Notes under the pieces: generated by a model
Seen by the model: the letters and a program-made list of their open reading frames with translations, nothing else
Databases searched by the model: none
What the model was told of the DNA's origin: nothing
Assembly (NCBI RefSeq): GCF_001705665.1
Contig: NZ_MDHA01000029.1
Location: 1-64,000, forward strand
Source of the DNA: Thioclava sp. SK-1
GTDB taxonomy: Bacteria > Pseudomonadota > Alphaproteobacteria > Rhodobacterales > Rhodobacteraceae
DNA: 64,000 nucleotides
Reading direction: 5' to 3'
Position numbers and translations under genes: made by a program
Shown here: positions 46,172-56,385 of the stretch, piece by piece
Layout of the letters: each line of letters starts with the position of its first letter
How positions within the stretch are numbered: the stretch's first letter is position 1

Positions 46172-48160
46172 CAATCTGCGCCGTTCTCGAGACCGAGTTT
46201 CATTTTGACATGTTGAACCAGCGCGCACAGTTCAGGCGGAGCGTTTGCGGCAAGATCTGCCTTCGGAATGCGATTAATCGCGGCCAGATGCGTTTCAGGC
46301 TTGCTTCGGCTCAAGAACAGGTATGGATACCAGATAAAGCAATCATCCCACTCAGGATCGTAGAGACCAGCGTTCCCGCCCTTTTTGAGAGTGGCGGCTT
46401 TCTTGCGCTCCAAGGCCTCTTCACTGTCGTCAGGACCGTGCGCGCCCGGATCGAGCTCCTTATAGCCGTCTGGAAATGCCGCGAGCATCGCGAAGTCCAG
46501 ATCGAGTGGATCGGAGAAAAAAAACACCTTCGTCTTTCAGCGCCTGCATCCAGTTGTTTTCAGCAAATCCATCAGTCATCTCTTCGTCGGACAGGGCAGG
46601 AAGGTTGGCGAGCTCGACCACTTCCATCATCACATCCAAGTTGTTGCTGAGATCGTTTCCAATTTCGGCGAGCGATCCGACGGTCGCCCTTATCGTGTTC
46701 GCACCGCCATGTGAGCGCCCCAGGTCGAGATCAATCAGCGTTGCATGCGGTATCTTCAGCGCGTCAAGAAGCCGCCAAAAGTGATCGACATGGCGACCGC
46801 CGAGCGGCACAACAGGCACGAAAGAAGGATCAAGTGGGACGCCCATCGCCTCCGCGAGCAGAGGCAACACAATGCGTTCGGAGTCCCCCTCGCCGAGGAT
46901 GACGAACCGCGCGAAGTAGAGCTCCGGATACGCCCGCACGGCGAGCCGGACATACTTACCCGCCTCGGTCGCATCGTCAGGTAGCGTCAAAGATTTCACC
47001 GATGAGGCCCTGCTGGTCGTATCGAGCCGGAAGTAGCGCACCTCGTCCGGCTTGATACGGCTCAAAATGCTGGCGCTGTGGCTAGAGATCAGTACTTGCG
47101 CCGAGCTGAGCGCTCCGATGTCGCGCGCTTGGTTCATAATGCGAGAGAGGAAGAACGGCGACAGGCTGTTTTCCGGTTCTTCGATGGCCAGAATCGTAAG
47201 ATGAGCACGCCGCAGCTTTTCTTGATCGAACGGGCCATCGGCAGCGGCCAGTCGCAGAGCATCTTTTTCGGTTTCAAGCGTCGCCGCAGTTAGAGCTATA
47301 TGAAACAGAGAGCGTTGACCGTCGCTTAGGTCGACAAGCGCCCGCTCGCGACCGGCCTCATCGGGATGGAATGCAAATTCGACGCGCCTGACCAGTTCCT
47401 CGAGCCGACTTTCCACAAGTCTGAGCACTGGCGTCGTATCTGTGTCGGCTTCGTGGACCTGCCGCCAGCGCTTCGTAAGCCGCTCGACGATGAATTCTGC
47501 GGGTGCTTCGCGCTCAAAACGCTTCTGGATGAGCTTGGCTCCGCGCTCGGTCGTCTTGGACAGGCGATCCGACCATTTCGCAGCCCGCCACAAACGCCCC
47601 TTAAGCAAATCAGTAACACGATCCGCCGGATTACGGGTCGCCGGCACATAAACAAGTTGGATGGTGCCACGATCAACGGCGGCGACCCTTTGGCACTCAT
47701 CCCAATCGTAATCATCACCGAGCGTACCAATCCAACGAATGTCCTCTTCCACCGTACCATCGGGCGTTCCGTCATCCGTCCAGACTGCCTGCAGGCGCAT
47801 GCGCGCTTTAAGCGGTTCTCCAGGGCCGGTTGCTGCCATATGGTTGAAAAAATCCGGCACGGCGTTGGCCGCCGCCGCCTCGTCAAGACCGTCTAATTCT
47901 GGGAAGGACAGGATACACTCGATCGACAGCGTCGCTCCAGGATCGAGCTCGGTTTGGTCAGGCCTAAGATGAAAATCGCGTGTCTGGATCTGTCTTTCTG
48001 CACTTGAGACACCAAAAAGCCGTGCTAACGCCTGAAGCGCCGCCGTTTTTCCGGCTCCGTTTCCGCCAACCAATGCCGTAACCCCGTTCTCAAACCTGAG
48101 AGTTTCAGCCTCTGCGCCGAAGCATCGGAAGTTCCGTATAAAAAGTGTGTCAATCTTCAT
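46171..48160 (-). CDS. OLD-family ATPase/TOPRIM nuclease (Gabija GajA-like), frameshifted
   Basis: The ATPase half has Walker A ALVGGNGAGKTAALQAL (32-39), the signature LSDGQRSLFHIAL and Walker B LTILAIEEPENSLSP. The TOPRIM half has FVILGEGDSERIVLPLL near residue 421 and TLIDLDLGRSH near 478. In the frame from 48160 the protein stops at 46460 after ...DEGVFFLRS. One base over, it continues VFFFSDPLDLDFAMLAAFPD to a stop at 46171. The switch lies in a run of eight T (minus strand, 46516-46523); seven T would give one protein of about 662 residues. The C-terminal part may be lost, or made by slippage on the run. Confidence 0.82.
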
Positions 48161-48226
48161 CCGAATTCCCTAGCGTTCTATTTTTTCAAATCGGTTTTCT
48201 GCAAATTCCCGAAGGCCCAAGAGGCT

Positions 48227-49702
48227 CTAAATGTACTTCCGATAGTCACTGCTGACCTTTTGCCCCGAGGGAACGTATTTCAACACGTCACCAACCTTAC
48301 GGGCTGCTCGGATCGGAATCGGCAAGCGTTGGTTCATCTGGGTCGAGTTCCAGTTCACCTTCGTGAGGCTGAAAACTTCCTTCGCAATCTGTTCGATCGT
48401 GCTCTCGCTTTGCGGGTGTGGACAGAGCAACAGGGGGTTCGGGACATAGAGGCCAGGATAGGTCCCATAGTAGGGAATGCTGCCGTTGGTATAGAGCAGC
48501 CCATTGCCGTCCAGTTCAACGAAGGTGCCGCGGAGGACAGGGAAGTCGCCGTCGCGCAGCACCTTGACTGAATAGCTCTCATGAATCCAAACGAGATCGC
48601 GCAGTTCCACACCTGCCTCGTCGAGCGCCTTGCCAACACCCTCGGCCTCGTCCTCGCGAAAGCGCGACGTCTTCATGACGATCACGCGTGCCGGCATCGT
48701 TCTATGGACCGACTTGTAGGCGGCCAAGGCGCTCTCGGTAAGCTTGTGAGCCTCATCAATAGTGAGGAACGGGTGGCGACCCCGCGACTCTGACTGTGCA
48801 GGACCGCCTCTAAGAATGAACCCTCTGCCCCGCTCGTCGAACATTTGCGCAGCACTGGTCCATATCTCGTCGGTTTCGGCATCCTTGAAAAAGCTGATGC
48901 CAATGTAACAGGCGGTGAACTCGCCTTCTTCCGGCAATCTGCGCCAGGGCACCTTGCCGCTGCCCTTATAGTAGAGCGTCGTCATAAGGTTCCATGCGAG
49001 GTCAGCTCGGTCTTGGGTTTGGCGGTCAGAGTTCTCCTTGATTTTGCGAGGGATCTTGGCATCGGGGTTGATGACATCCTCCCAAACAATCTGAATTGAG
49101 AATCTGAGGTCCATCGCTCTGGCCTTGAGCAAGCCACGGAAGTTCGGAGAGGTTTCTCTGCCAGCTTTCGCGTCGGCCGCTTCGTCCTCTATAACTTCGT
49201 CATCGCGCGCCCGCTCGTTTCTCCAGACCCGTTCGATCAACTTGACAGGGAGAGAAACCATGACCACGTCCGGCCGTTCATGATGCGCCTCCAGCTTTTC
49301 CAGTTGCGCCATAACTGCGTCGACGGCCATCTCCACAGCACGCGCATCGCTCGGTTCCTTGGCAATCTTCTCGATCTGACCTTTGGTCAGTACTCCATCT
49401 TCGGCAGCCACCATTTCAAACCGGCACCGATAGGGGTTCTGGTTTCTCAACCCGGGGAAATCCGGGTGCAGGTTCGGGTGCTTTTCGGTCTTACCCTCGA
49501 ACCCATCTTCGATCGCATTCAGAAACTCGCCTGATTTTTCGACGGTCAGAGCGCTGCCAACAACGCCGACTTTGATCGTGTCCCCGAGGTTCGTTTGCAA
49601 CGGGCCCGCCTGTAGCAACCCCAATCGTGGATCAGGATGATGGTGTTGGTCACCAAATTCCAGTTCAGGCTCCGGGAAGATCTTTGTCTTGAAGTCGCTC
49701 AT
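48227..49702 (-). CDS. Short prokaryotic Argonaute (MID-PIWI)
   Basis: A 491-residue protein with only MID and PIWI lobes. Recognisable family segments are [20 protein letters not shown] near residue 22, [20 protein letters not shown] near 234 and the C-terminal [20 protein letters not shown]. The PIWI catalytic positions are not conserved: the first Asp is Ser270 in CYIGISFF and the second is lost in VIVMKTSRF. It should therefore bind a guide and target without cutting, as short Agos do. Its start overlaps the upstream nuclease-APAZ gene by four bases, which is the SPARDA arrangement. Confidence 0.9.
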   Translation of the reverse strand: MSDFKTKIFPEPELEFGDQHHHPDPRLGLLQAGPLQTNLGDTIKVGVVGSALTVEKSGEFLNAIEDGFEGKTEKHPNLHPDFPGLRNQNPYRCRFEMVAAEDGVLTKGQIEKIAKEPSDARAVEMAVDAVMAQLEKLEAHHERPDVVMVSLPVKLIERVWRNERARDDEVIEDEAADAKAGRETSPNFRGLLKARAMDLRFSIQIVWEDVINPDAKIPRKIKENSDRQTQDRADLAWNLMTTLYYKGSGKVPWRRLPEEGEFTACYIGISFFKDAETDEIWTSAAQMFDERGRGFILRGGPAQSESRGRHPFLTIDEAHKLTESALAAYKSVHRTMPARVIVMKTSRFREDEAEGVGKALDEAGVELRDLVWIHESYSVKVLRDGDFPVLRGTFVELDGNGLLYTNGSIPYYGTYPGLYVPNPLLLCPHPQSESTIEQIAKEVFSLTKVNWNSTQMNQRLPIPIRAARKVGDVLKYVPSGQKVSSDYRKYI

Positions 49703-51033
49703 AGGTCGAAGCTGCCTTGTTCATTCGAGCCGGACGGCTTCCTCGACTTTTGCGCCTTCGCGCCCCACACGTCCTCGGGCACACTCTTCGGCAATTCGAT
49801 GGAAGGCGGGTCACCAAACTTGATGATACGATCCGTCTTGGTGTCGGGTGCCAGCAGTTCGCCGGCATCTTCAAATTCCAGACCTGACAGCAATCGATGC
49901 CACATGATCACCTGGCCTCGAACGGTGCTGTTTGTGTCGAGGCGCTTCTTCCCGGACAACAAGGCATCCGGATAGTTGAGCGCGCGCGCTCCATCCGAAG
50001 TGAAGTAGTAGGATGGGTTGATGATCAGGTACCATTGGTCCGCCAAGCGCTCGAACCGGGGATGGAATGAATGGTGCCGCACATAGTCGATGGGCCCCTC
50101 CCCCTTCGACTTCTGATAGACGCTGACAACGTCGGCCTGTGTCTTCTGCTTCGCACCAAGATAGCGAAACTTGCGCGCGACGCCTCCAGGTGTCGGCAAG
50201 AAGTAGAACTGCTTTTTCTTTCGGTCCCATCCAAGCAAATCCCGAAAGTCATGCGCCAGAGTATGTCGCAACAGGCCCGCAAATTTGTGCTGCTGATCTA
50301 CGGCGTCGTGTTGTGCCAGAAAGTCGGTTTCGATCCGTTCGACCTGATCCCGCTCAACTAGGTCGCGAACGGGTGTGGTTAGCGGGTCGCAGAATGTCCA
50401 AAGCGAGGTTTCATCGATCATCCAATCGTACCGTTGGCCTTCCCGGACCTTATTCATCCGGGCGAGCGCCTTCTGGGTGGAGAGCTGTGTCTGTGCGACG
50501 AAGATTTCCTCAGGAAGCTGCAATGGCACCATGTTGATGATCGCGTCCTCCCCTCCCCCAAGTGGCGGGACGTAGTAACCGTGTCCTTGCTTGGCGACGG
50601 TCAGGGCAGCGAGGCGATCCTTCGCACGTCCGTCCAAGACGTCGCGCTCCTTGTCGAACTGCAATGTGCGTTCGGCCTCGCCAACGAGGTTTTCGAGCGA
50701 CTTCCAGAAGAATGTGTCATCTAATTGCCTGTAGAGAACTAGGATGACGGGTAGGTTGGAGCCACGCCAATAGTCGAAATCTGAAGCGCGGACACGATAG
50801 GTGAAACCGGCGTTCGTCTCGCCGACATAGCTGCCACGCTCAGTAGCCTTGACCTGAACGGCAATCATCTTCGCAGTCGGCTGATCATCGTCCATCACCT
50901 CAGCGATGCCGTCTATCCCTGCTTCCAACCGCGAACGCCCATCGAATTGGAACCCAATTCGCAAGAATTGAAGATTAGCCGCCTTCTCCCCGATTTCGCC
51001 AATTCGCTGGCTGGTTGTAACTTTCTTATTCAC
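49699..51033 (-). CDS. DUF4365 (DREN) nuclease-APAZ protein, partner of the short Argonaute
   Basis: A 444-residue protein from a GTG at 51033. The N-terminal DUF4365/DREN domain is of the PD-(D/E)XK type: [20 protein letters not shown], Asp41 in [13 protein letters not shown], and Gln60-x-Lys62 in [14 protein letters not shown]. The C-terminal half (from about residue 190, [17 protein letters not shown], to [10 protein letters not shown]) is an APAZ domain, which pairs with short Argonautes. In SPARDA systems, guide-directed target recognition frees the nuclease to degrade DNA and RNA and kill the cell. In-frame sequence up to 51216 looks non-coding, so the GTG after GGGAAT is preferred. Confidence 0.87.
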   Translation of the reverse strand: MNKKVTTSQRIGEIGEKAANLQFLRIGFQFDGRSRLEAGIDGIAEVMDDDQPTAKMIAVQVKATERGSYVGETNAGFTYRVRASDFDYWRGSNLPVILVLYRQLDDTFFWKSLENLVGEAERTLQFDKERDVLDGRAKDRLAALTVAKQGHGYYVPPLGGGEDAIINMVPLQLPEEIFVAQTQLSTQKALARMNKVREGQRYDWMIDETSLWTFCDPLTTPVRDLVERDQVERIETDFLAQHDAVDQQHKFAGLLRHTLAHDFRDLLGWDRKKKQFYFLPTPGGVARKFRYLGAKQKTQADVVSVYQKSKGEGPIDYVRHHSFHPRFERLADQWYLIINPSYYFTSDGARALNYPDALLSGKKRLDTNSTVRGQVIMWHRLLSGLEFEDAGELLAPDTKTDRIIKFGDPPSIELPKSVPEDVWGAKAQKSRKPSGSNEQGSFDL

Positions 51034-51225
51034 ATCTCGATTCCCGAAAACAAGCTTTTCGAGATGTAACACTTTATCTGGAGTAACATAAGGGAGGAGC
51101 AACAAGATATGGAGGTTACCCTTGCAAAGGGTCAAACCTGATAGAGAGCGAAATCTCAGACTTCTAGAACGCGGCTGGTGACCACCTCTTACTGCATCAA
51201 CTTCTGGATACGACAACCCATCAAG

Positions 51226-53217
51226 TTAGAGCACCTGTGTTAGGGCTGTCTCCAACTCGCCCAAATCATGTACGGCCGTTCGTACCTGCTCGATATCCGC
51301 ATCTTTCACCGAACCAAGAGCAGCCACTTCCCCCCCAAAATCCATTTCAATCTGTCGCTGTTCCTCGGCGATAACGGCTTGAACGACCGGCGAAGTTTTC
51401 TTTGGAGCGACATCAGTTTTCCCTGACGATTGGCCATCAGCAGCCTGGCGTTCGGCCTCAACGTCGGCCTCGGATCCGCCAGACCCGTCCAGTGGCGGTG
51501 TCATCGGCATGGCGCGCATGCTCAGCGGCAGCGTGCCTTGCGGCCCCCCTCCCCCCGGCTCTGGAAATGGCAACTCGCCTGTCTGCGCCGCATGGATGGC
51601 CTTAAACAGCCGGTCGTCAAAATACTGGATCCGCTTTGCACGGACCGGCATCTGCGCATCGATCACCATGACGATCTCATCGAGCGGCAGGCGGCGCGCT
51701 TCATCTTCGGGCAACAGCGAGCTTTCTTCGGTCCGTGTGGATTGGCTGCGGCCTTCAAAGGGGTTCTTGCCGATGGACTGGGATCGCGTGATGACGGTCT
51801 TTGTGGTCTTGCCAACCGCCTTGCTCAGTTCCTCGACTGTCTTTTCATCCGAAGGCGTCAGGTAGAGCTTCACGCCCGCGTTGCCCTGCAGCGCACGGCG
51901 GGTGTTCTCACCATAGATTTCATCGAGGGCGGGAATGGTTTGGGTGACCACAGCGAGGTGACCACGATAGGCCCGCAGGGTCTCGATGCTCTCAACCACG
52001 ATGGGCATTTTGCCCAAACGATTGAACTCGTCGAGCATGATCATCACGGGCCAGGGCTCATCCGGCCCGGGGTCCTTTTCCTGCATCGCCGAGAGCAGAT
52101 CGGAGAATAACAGCCGGATCAGCGGCGCGAGGGGTTTGACCATCAGCGGCTGGACCACGAGATAGACCGAAAAGGGCTTCTTGCGGATCGTGCGGAAATC
52201 AAAATCCGACACCGCCGTCGCCTCATCGATGGCAGGGTTTTGCCATTGGTCGAGCCCCGAGGTCATCAGGAGCGAGACATAGGAGGTCAGCGTGTCGTTA
52301 TTGGTCGAAGCGAGCCGCGTGAAGATCAGCTTGGCGGCCCTGTTGTCAACCTCGTGCCCCCGCGCGAAGTATTCCTTCTGCTTGTTCCCACCGGAGGCCG
52401 CGATGCGATAGATCTCGCCCAGGGTCGGGCGCTTGCGCTGGAACGCCAACAGGCCTGCCGCCACAAAGAGATCGATCCCGCCCTTGAGCAGGCCCTGCAC
52501 CCGGTCGTTGTCGCTTTGCAAAAAGAGCGTCGCCAAGAGCTGCAATTCCATCTGCTGGCGCGCGGGATCTTTCAGTTCGAAGATGCGCAGGAGCGGATTG
52601 TAGCGATGCGTGCGCTTGCCCTCCCAATCGGTGGGGGCAAAGCGATAGACCTTGTCGCCTTGGGCGGCGCGATGCCGGGCCGTGGCCTCGAAACACTCGC
52701 CCTTCACATCAAGTGTCACGGCGGAGCCTTGCCAGGTCAGCAGGTTCGGAATGACAAAGCCCGTGGTCTTGCCGCGGCCCGTGGGGGCCACGATCAGCGC
52801 GTGAGGGAAAACCTTCGAGCAAATGTAATTGGCGCGGGAGCCCGGCGTCCCCAGCTTGCCGAGGATGAACCCGGTGCCCGGCGCCCCGAAGAAGCCATTG
52901 GTCTTCATCTCGCGCGCAGACTGCCAATGGGTCTGGCCAAACCGTGTCAGGGCGGACCCCGAGAGGGCGAGGCTCAGCATCAGACCGGCGGCGGCGAAGC
53001 TGCCGATGATCAGGTGGATGAGTTGGGCGTCCTCCGGGCGGCGATCGAGGATCGCCATGTAGTTCTGCGCGATGTAGGCAAAGTCGATCTCGGCCCCAAA
53101 GCCGAGATCCTGATAGGTCAGCACCGCCGAGGCAATGGTATAGCCCATCGTGGCGGTCACAAGCGTTGCCAGAAAGACCCCTGTGGCGATCCGCGCTTTT
53201 CCCATGGCGGCGCTCAA
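51226..53217 (-). CDS. virD4: VirD4/TraG type IV coupling protein
   Basis: A 663-residue inner membrane ATPase that feeds the relaxase-DNA complex into the T4SS. Two N-terminal TM helices are followed by Walker A IVAPTGRGKTTGFVIPNLL (residues 144-151) and Walker B PVMIMLDEFNRLGKMP near 395, and RGHLAVVTQTIPALDEIYG. The C-terminal 110 residues are low-complexity and acidic. The TTG at 53217 overlaps the relaxase stop (TTGA); an ATG at 53205 is the alternative. It lies on the opposite strand to the virB operon and is separated from it by the defence island. Confidence 0.94.
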   Translation of the reverse strand: MSAAMGKARIATGVFLATLVTATMGYTIASAVLTYQDLGFGAEIDFAYIAQNYMAILDRRPEDAQLIHLIIGSFAAAGLMLSLALSGSALTRFGQTHWQSAREMKTNGFFGAPGTGFILGKLGTPGSRANYICSKVFPHALIVAPTGRGKTTGFVIPNLLTWQGSAVTLDVKGECFEATARHRAAQGDKVYRFAPTDWEGKRTHRYNPLLRIFELKDPARQQMELQLLATLFLQSDNDRVQGLLKGGIDLFVAAGLLAFQRKRPTLGEIYRIAASGGNKQKEYFARGHEVDNRAAKLIFTRLASTNNDTLTSYVSLLMTSGLDQWQNPAIDEATAVSDFDFRTIRKKPFSVYLVVQPLMVKPLAPLIRLLFSDLLSAMQEKDPGPDEPWPVMIMLDEFNRLGKMPIVVESIETLRAYRGHLAVVTQTIPALDEIYGENTRRALQGNAGVKLYLTPSDEKTVEELSKAVGKTTKTVITRSQSIGKNPFEGRSQSTRTEESSLLPEDEARRLPLDEIVMVIDAQMPVRAKRIQYFDDRLFKAIHAAQTGELPFPEPGGGGPQGTLPLSMRAMPMTPPLDGSGGSEADVEAERQAADGQSSGKTDVAPKKTSPVVQAVIAEEQRQIEMDFGGEVAALGSVKDADIEQVRTAVHDLGELETALTQVL

Positions 53218-55547
53218 TGGACCTGACCCCGCTCGGTCTCGCCATCCACATCGCCAGTGCGGTGTTTTTCATATTCGGTGTCGGCAAGATCATCGACCAC
53301 CTGGCGCAAGGCCTCCGTGTTGGCCGTCACGGCATCGGATTGCAGATAGACCTTGGCGACATAGAGCCGGTCGAGGCGGTCCTCGAGAACCTTTTCCAGC
53401 GCATCGGCGTCGCCGGATGTGAGCCGGTCGAGTTGGCGAACGTCCAGCACCCGCGCGATCTCGTCCCGGAAGGCGTCCCGCTCCGCCTCGGTCTCGAAGG
53501 GCGCGGACAACTCCCCCGCCCGCTCATGGTCCAGAACACGCGCAATCTCGTCTGCAAGGCGGTCGGCACGGTCAGACTGCGGCGCAGTTTCACCGCGGGC
53601 TGCGAGGAGTGCGTCGCGCGTGCCAGACCCAAGCCCGTCGCGCATCTCGGTTTCGCGGCGGACCTGATTGATGGTCTCCGTGTCGCGTATCTCGACGACG
53701 GCCGCATAGGTCGCGCCGAGACCACGGGCAAGGTGGGACGGCATGTCCGGATAGCGCGCTCGTAAGTCATCCGTGACAGCATCGGTAACGGGCGTGCGGA
53801 CGTCGCGACCCTCCATGATCCGGTCGACCTCGCGGGCGATCTCACTGGCGCGGGCCGCATCGGTGATAGTCTCCCTGTAAGGCTCGGACCGGTCGATCAC
53901 ATCACCAGGGCGTGCGAGCAGGTCTGGGTGTGCCTCGAGATATGCGCGCTGCTCCGTCTCGATCCGGCGCTCCGCCCGTGAGACAACCTCCCAGTCCCGG
54001 TCCTCGATCTGCTGCGCTGTCAGACCGTCAGCGCGCATTTCCTGACGGATTGTCCCTTCCATCGCCCGGACCGCGCCCTCATGATAATGGAACCGCTCGC
54101 TGACCGGGTCCGCTTCCACGACACCATCCCGGCGCAGCACATTTTCTTGTTCCAGAAGCGTGCCGAGTTTGACATGCACATCGTTGAGAATGTCGCGCGC
54201 CTGTTCCAGATCAGCGCGACGTTCGAGGTTCAGATCGCGCGCCTCGGCCACCTTGGAGAGATCATCAGCGATCCATTGATGCTCGAGCGCTGCATTTGAG
54301 GCGCCCGTCTCGATCCGGGCCACCACTTCCGATGTGCTGATCCCCGTGCCCCGTAGTGCCGCGTCAATGCGCGATCTCAGGTCGGGCTCGGCCAGTCGCT
54401 CGCGCTGGCTGGCGTCGATATTGGTTTCGGAATAGATCCCGCCTTCCGAGGGGGTCTCTGACAGCGTGGATGATCGCAAGCCGAGAGGCTGCATGTGCTG
54501 GACCTGCGTCTGGATCTCGATGAGGCGTTTTTCCAGCACGGGACGTTCCGCGTCAGACTTCTCGGCGATCATGCCCTGCACCCGCGCGAGCTTTTCCGCA
54601 TAGAGGCTTCTCAAATCCTCAAAGCTTTGATCCTCGGCCATATACACATCTCCTGTTCGGTCCACCTGCCCGCCATGCGCCAGCACCTCGCCCGCGCGGA
54701 AGAGTGCCGCGGCAATATCCTCGCGGGCCTCGCGCGAAGCCTCCGCTGCAAGTGAGTGGTAGACAGTTCTGGTATTTGCGATCTCCGCCAGCGTCCGCGT
54801 CAGGTCGGCTCCGACACGCTCGCGCTCGCGGGGCGCGCGACCCTCTTCTTTCGCCGCATAAACCTCGCTGGTGCGGGTCGGGTAATGCACAACCCCGCGA
54901 TCCACCCGCCGCGTGGCTTCCAGGCGCACGCCGTACTTCTCCGCCTCCTCGACCATGGCGAGGCGGAAATCGTCATAGTTGAACCGATGGCTGCGCCCCA
55001 GAAAGAAGAACTCGCCTTCCTGCGAGCGGCGGTTCAGCACCAGATGCGCATGCGGGTGATCGCGGTCCTCATGCACCGCGATGATGTAATCGAAATGCCC
55101 CGCGTCGGTCTGGAAAAACCGCTCCGCCACATCAGTCGCGATGTCGCGCACATCCTCGCCGCGCGTGCCGATGGGGAAGGACATGAGCATGTGGGTGGTC
55201 TGTCCGAGCTTGGGTTTGAAACCCGCATCCCACCGCTTGGCAAATCGCTCGGTCAGGTCCTTGATGTCGCCTGCCTCGAGCTTCGTCTTGCCATCCAGGA
55301 ACCCGCTACTGTCCACGATATGGGTTGACTTGGTGGTGAGGTAGTCGAGCTGGTTTGCGAGCTGCGATTTGGTATGCGTGCCGCCGCCCCGGATCGCCTT
55401 GAAGACCGCTGGCCGATGCCCTGCTGCGGCGCGCGTAAGCTGGGTCTGCTTGGCCACGTGTAGACCTTGCATCGAGCCCCGTACGCGACTCCAGCCATCC
55501 CGGAAGACCTCGCCCGTGACGGCATGGACGGCATCATTCAGCCGCAT
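53214..55547 (-). CDS. VirD2-like relaxase (MobA/MOBP-MOBQ class)
   Basis: A 777-residue relaxase. The N-terminal domain has a candidate catalytic Tyr69 (LANQLDYLTTKSTHIV), motif II-like FDYIIAVHE and the metal-binding histidines HEDRDHPHAHLVLNRR (His159, His164, His166, His168). The rest is long, helical and charged, ending in DVDGETERGQVH. It nicks oriT and leads the strand into the recipient. Start ATG at 55547 follows GGAG; a TTG at 55553 is less likely. It overlaps MobC by 14 bases. Confidence 0.9.
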   Translation of the reverse strand: MRLNDAVHAVTGEVFRDGWSRVRGSMQGLHVAKQTQLTRAAAGHRPAVFKAIRGGGTHTKSQLANQLDYLTTKSTHIVDSSGFLDGKTKLEAGDIKDLTERFAKRWDAGFKPKLGQTTHMLMSFPIGTRGEDVRDIATDVAERFFQTDAGHFDYIIAVHEDRDHPHAHLVLNRRSQEGEFFFLGRSHRFNYDDFRLAMVEEAEKYGVRLEATRRVDRGVVHYPTRTSEVYAAKEEGRAPRERERVGADLTRTLAEIANTRTVYHSLAAEASREAREDIAAALFRAGEVLAHGGQVDRTGDVYMAEDQSFEDLRSLYAEKLARVQGMIAEKSDAERPVLEKRLIEIQTQVQHMQPLGLRSSTLSETPSEGGIYSETNIDASQRERLAEPDLRSRIDAALRGTGISTSEVVARIETGASNAALEHQWIADDLSKVAEARDLNLERRADLEQARDILNDVHVKLGTLLEQENVLRRDGVVEADPVSERFHYHEGAVRAMEGTIRQEMRADGLTAQQIEDRDWEVVSRAERRIETEQRAYLEAHPDLLARPGDVIDRSEPYRETITDAARASEIAREVDRIMEGRDVRTPVTDAVTDDLRARYPDMPSHLARGLGATYAAVVEIRDTETINQVRRETEMRDGLGSGTRDALLAARGETAPQSDRADRLADEIARVLDHERAGELSAPFETEAERDAFRDEIARVLDVRQLDRLTSGDADALEKVLEDRLDRLYVAKVYLQSDAVTANTEALRQVVDDLADTEYEKHRTGDVDGETERGQVH

Positions 55548-56115
55548 GGGCAAACTCCCTCAGCGCGGCCGTGGCCTCCAGCTGCATCGCGTCCCGACGA
55601 CGGCGCAGAAGCAGATCGATCTCGTCAGCGGAATCCAGAATAAAGCGCGCAAGCCCGCGCATCTGGGCAAGGCGCAATTCGGTGAACTCCGAACCAGCCC
55701 CCTGCCCCTGCCGGTTGGCCTGCGTCATCTGCTTGGCGATCTGCGCGACCCCATTGCCGACCTCGTGCAGCGAGGCGCGGTAGCGCGCCATCTCTGCTGC
55801 CATCTGCGCGTCCGGAACGAACACTCCGCCTGCCGCCTGAATGAGCCGCCGCAGCCCCTCGGCCCGGCTCTCGATCCCGGCTGTCGCAAGGACATCGTCG
55901 AGCGCCTCAAGCTCCGCAGCCGTGACCTTCACACTGACCGCTGAAACCGGGATCGCGGCATCCGTCTGGCGCTCGGCATCGGCTTTGAGCGTGTACTGAA
56001 TCGCCCGCACCGACACGCCAAACCGTTCCGCCAGCACTGAAGTGGAAACGCCTTCCGCGGCCTCGCGAACGATCTCCATGCGGTCCGCATCTGTGAGACG
56101 TTTTGAGCGCGACAT
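55534..56115 (-). CDS. mobC: MobC-like relaxosome accessory protein with N-terminal HTH
   Basis: A 193-residue DNA-binding protein. Residues 1-45 form a helix-turn-helix like that of transposase-type regulators (KRLTDADRMEIVREAAEGVS, FGVSVRAIQYTLKAD). The C-terminal half is MobC-like (RYRASLHEVGNGVAQIAKQM, then ELRLAQMRGLARFILDSADE). It likely binds oriT in the region upstream (56149-56233 or 56386-56515) and recruits the relaxase. It is the first gene of the mob operon. Confidence 0.82.
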   Translation of the reverse strand: MSRSKRLTDADRMEIVREAAEGVSTSVLAERFGVSVRAIQYTLKADAERQTDAAIPVSAVSVKVTAAELEALDDVLATAGIESRAEGLRRLIQAAGGVFVPDAQMAAEMARYRASLHEVGNGVAQIAKQMTQANRQGQGAGSEFTELRLAQMRGLARFILDSADEIDLLLRRRRDAMQLEATAALREFAHAAE

Positions 56116-56148
56116 GCGAAGAAAGACCCCCTATTTCCTGCCACCTTC

Positions 56149-56233
56149 CACCAAGGCTGCCCCCACCTTACGATATTATACCTAGCTGTCAATTATATAC
56201 TTACGTCTCATTCAGGCTCAGGCAGCCTTGGTG
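56149..56233. other. Candidate oriT: 13-bp inverted repeat around an AT-rich core
   Basis: CACCAAGGCTGCC (56149-56161) and GGCAGCCTTGGTG (56221-56233) are perfect 13-bp arms. Between them lie 59 bases, much more AT-rich than the surroundings, including CGATATTATACC which resembles the palindromic operator found elsewhere. It lies just upstream of mobC and the relaxase, where oriT is normally found. A nic site cannot be recognised by eye. Confidence 0.5.
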
Positions 56234-56385
56234 TCCGCTTCCCCCCGCGGCCCGCAGGGACGCGGCTCTGCCGCCCTCACCACCAGCACAGCCTCCAGCT
56301 TCAAAGGCCCCTTCTCCAGCCCCGCCCGAGCCTCTGGCCGAACGCCAAGTGTTCGGACGGAACCGCGGGCGGGCGCAAACCCCAC

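Noticed and set aside
51034-51216. Upstream in-frame extension of the DREN-APAZ protein
   Set aside because: The added residues (Ser/Arg/Leu-rich) do not resemble the family, and the GTG at 51033 begins right before the conserved [11 protein letters not shown] start.
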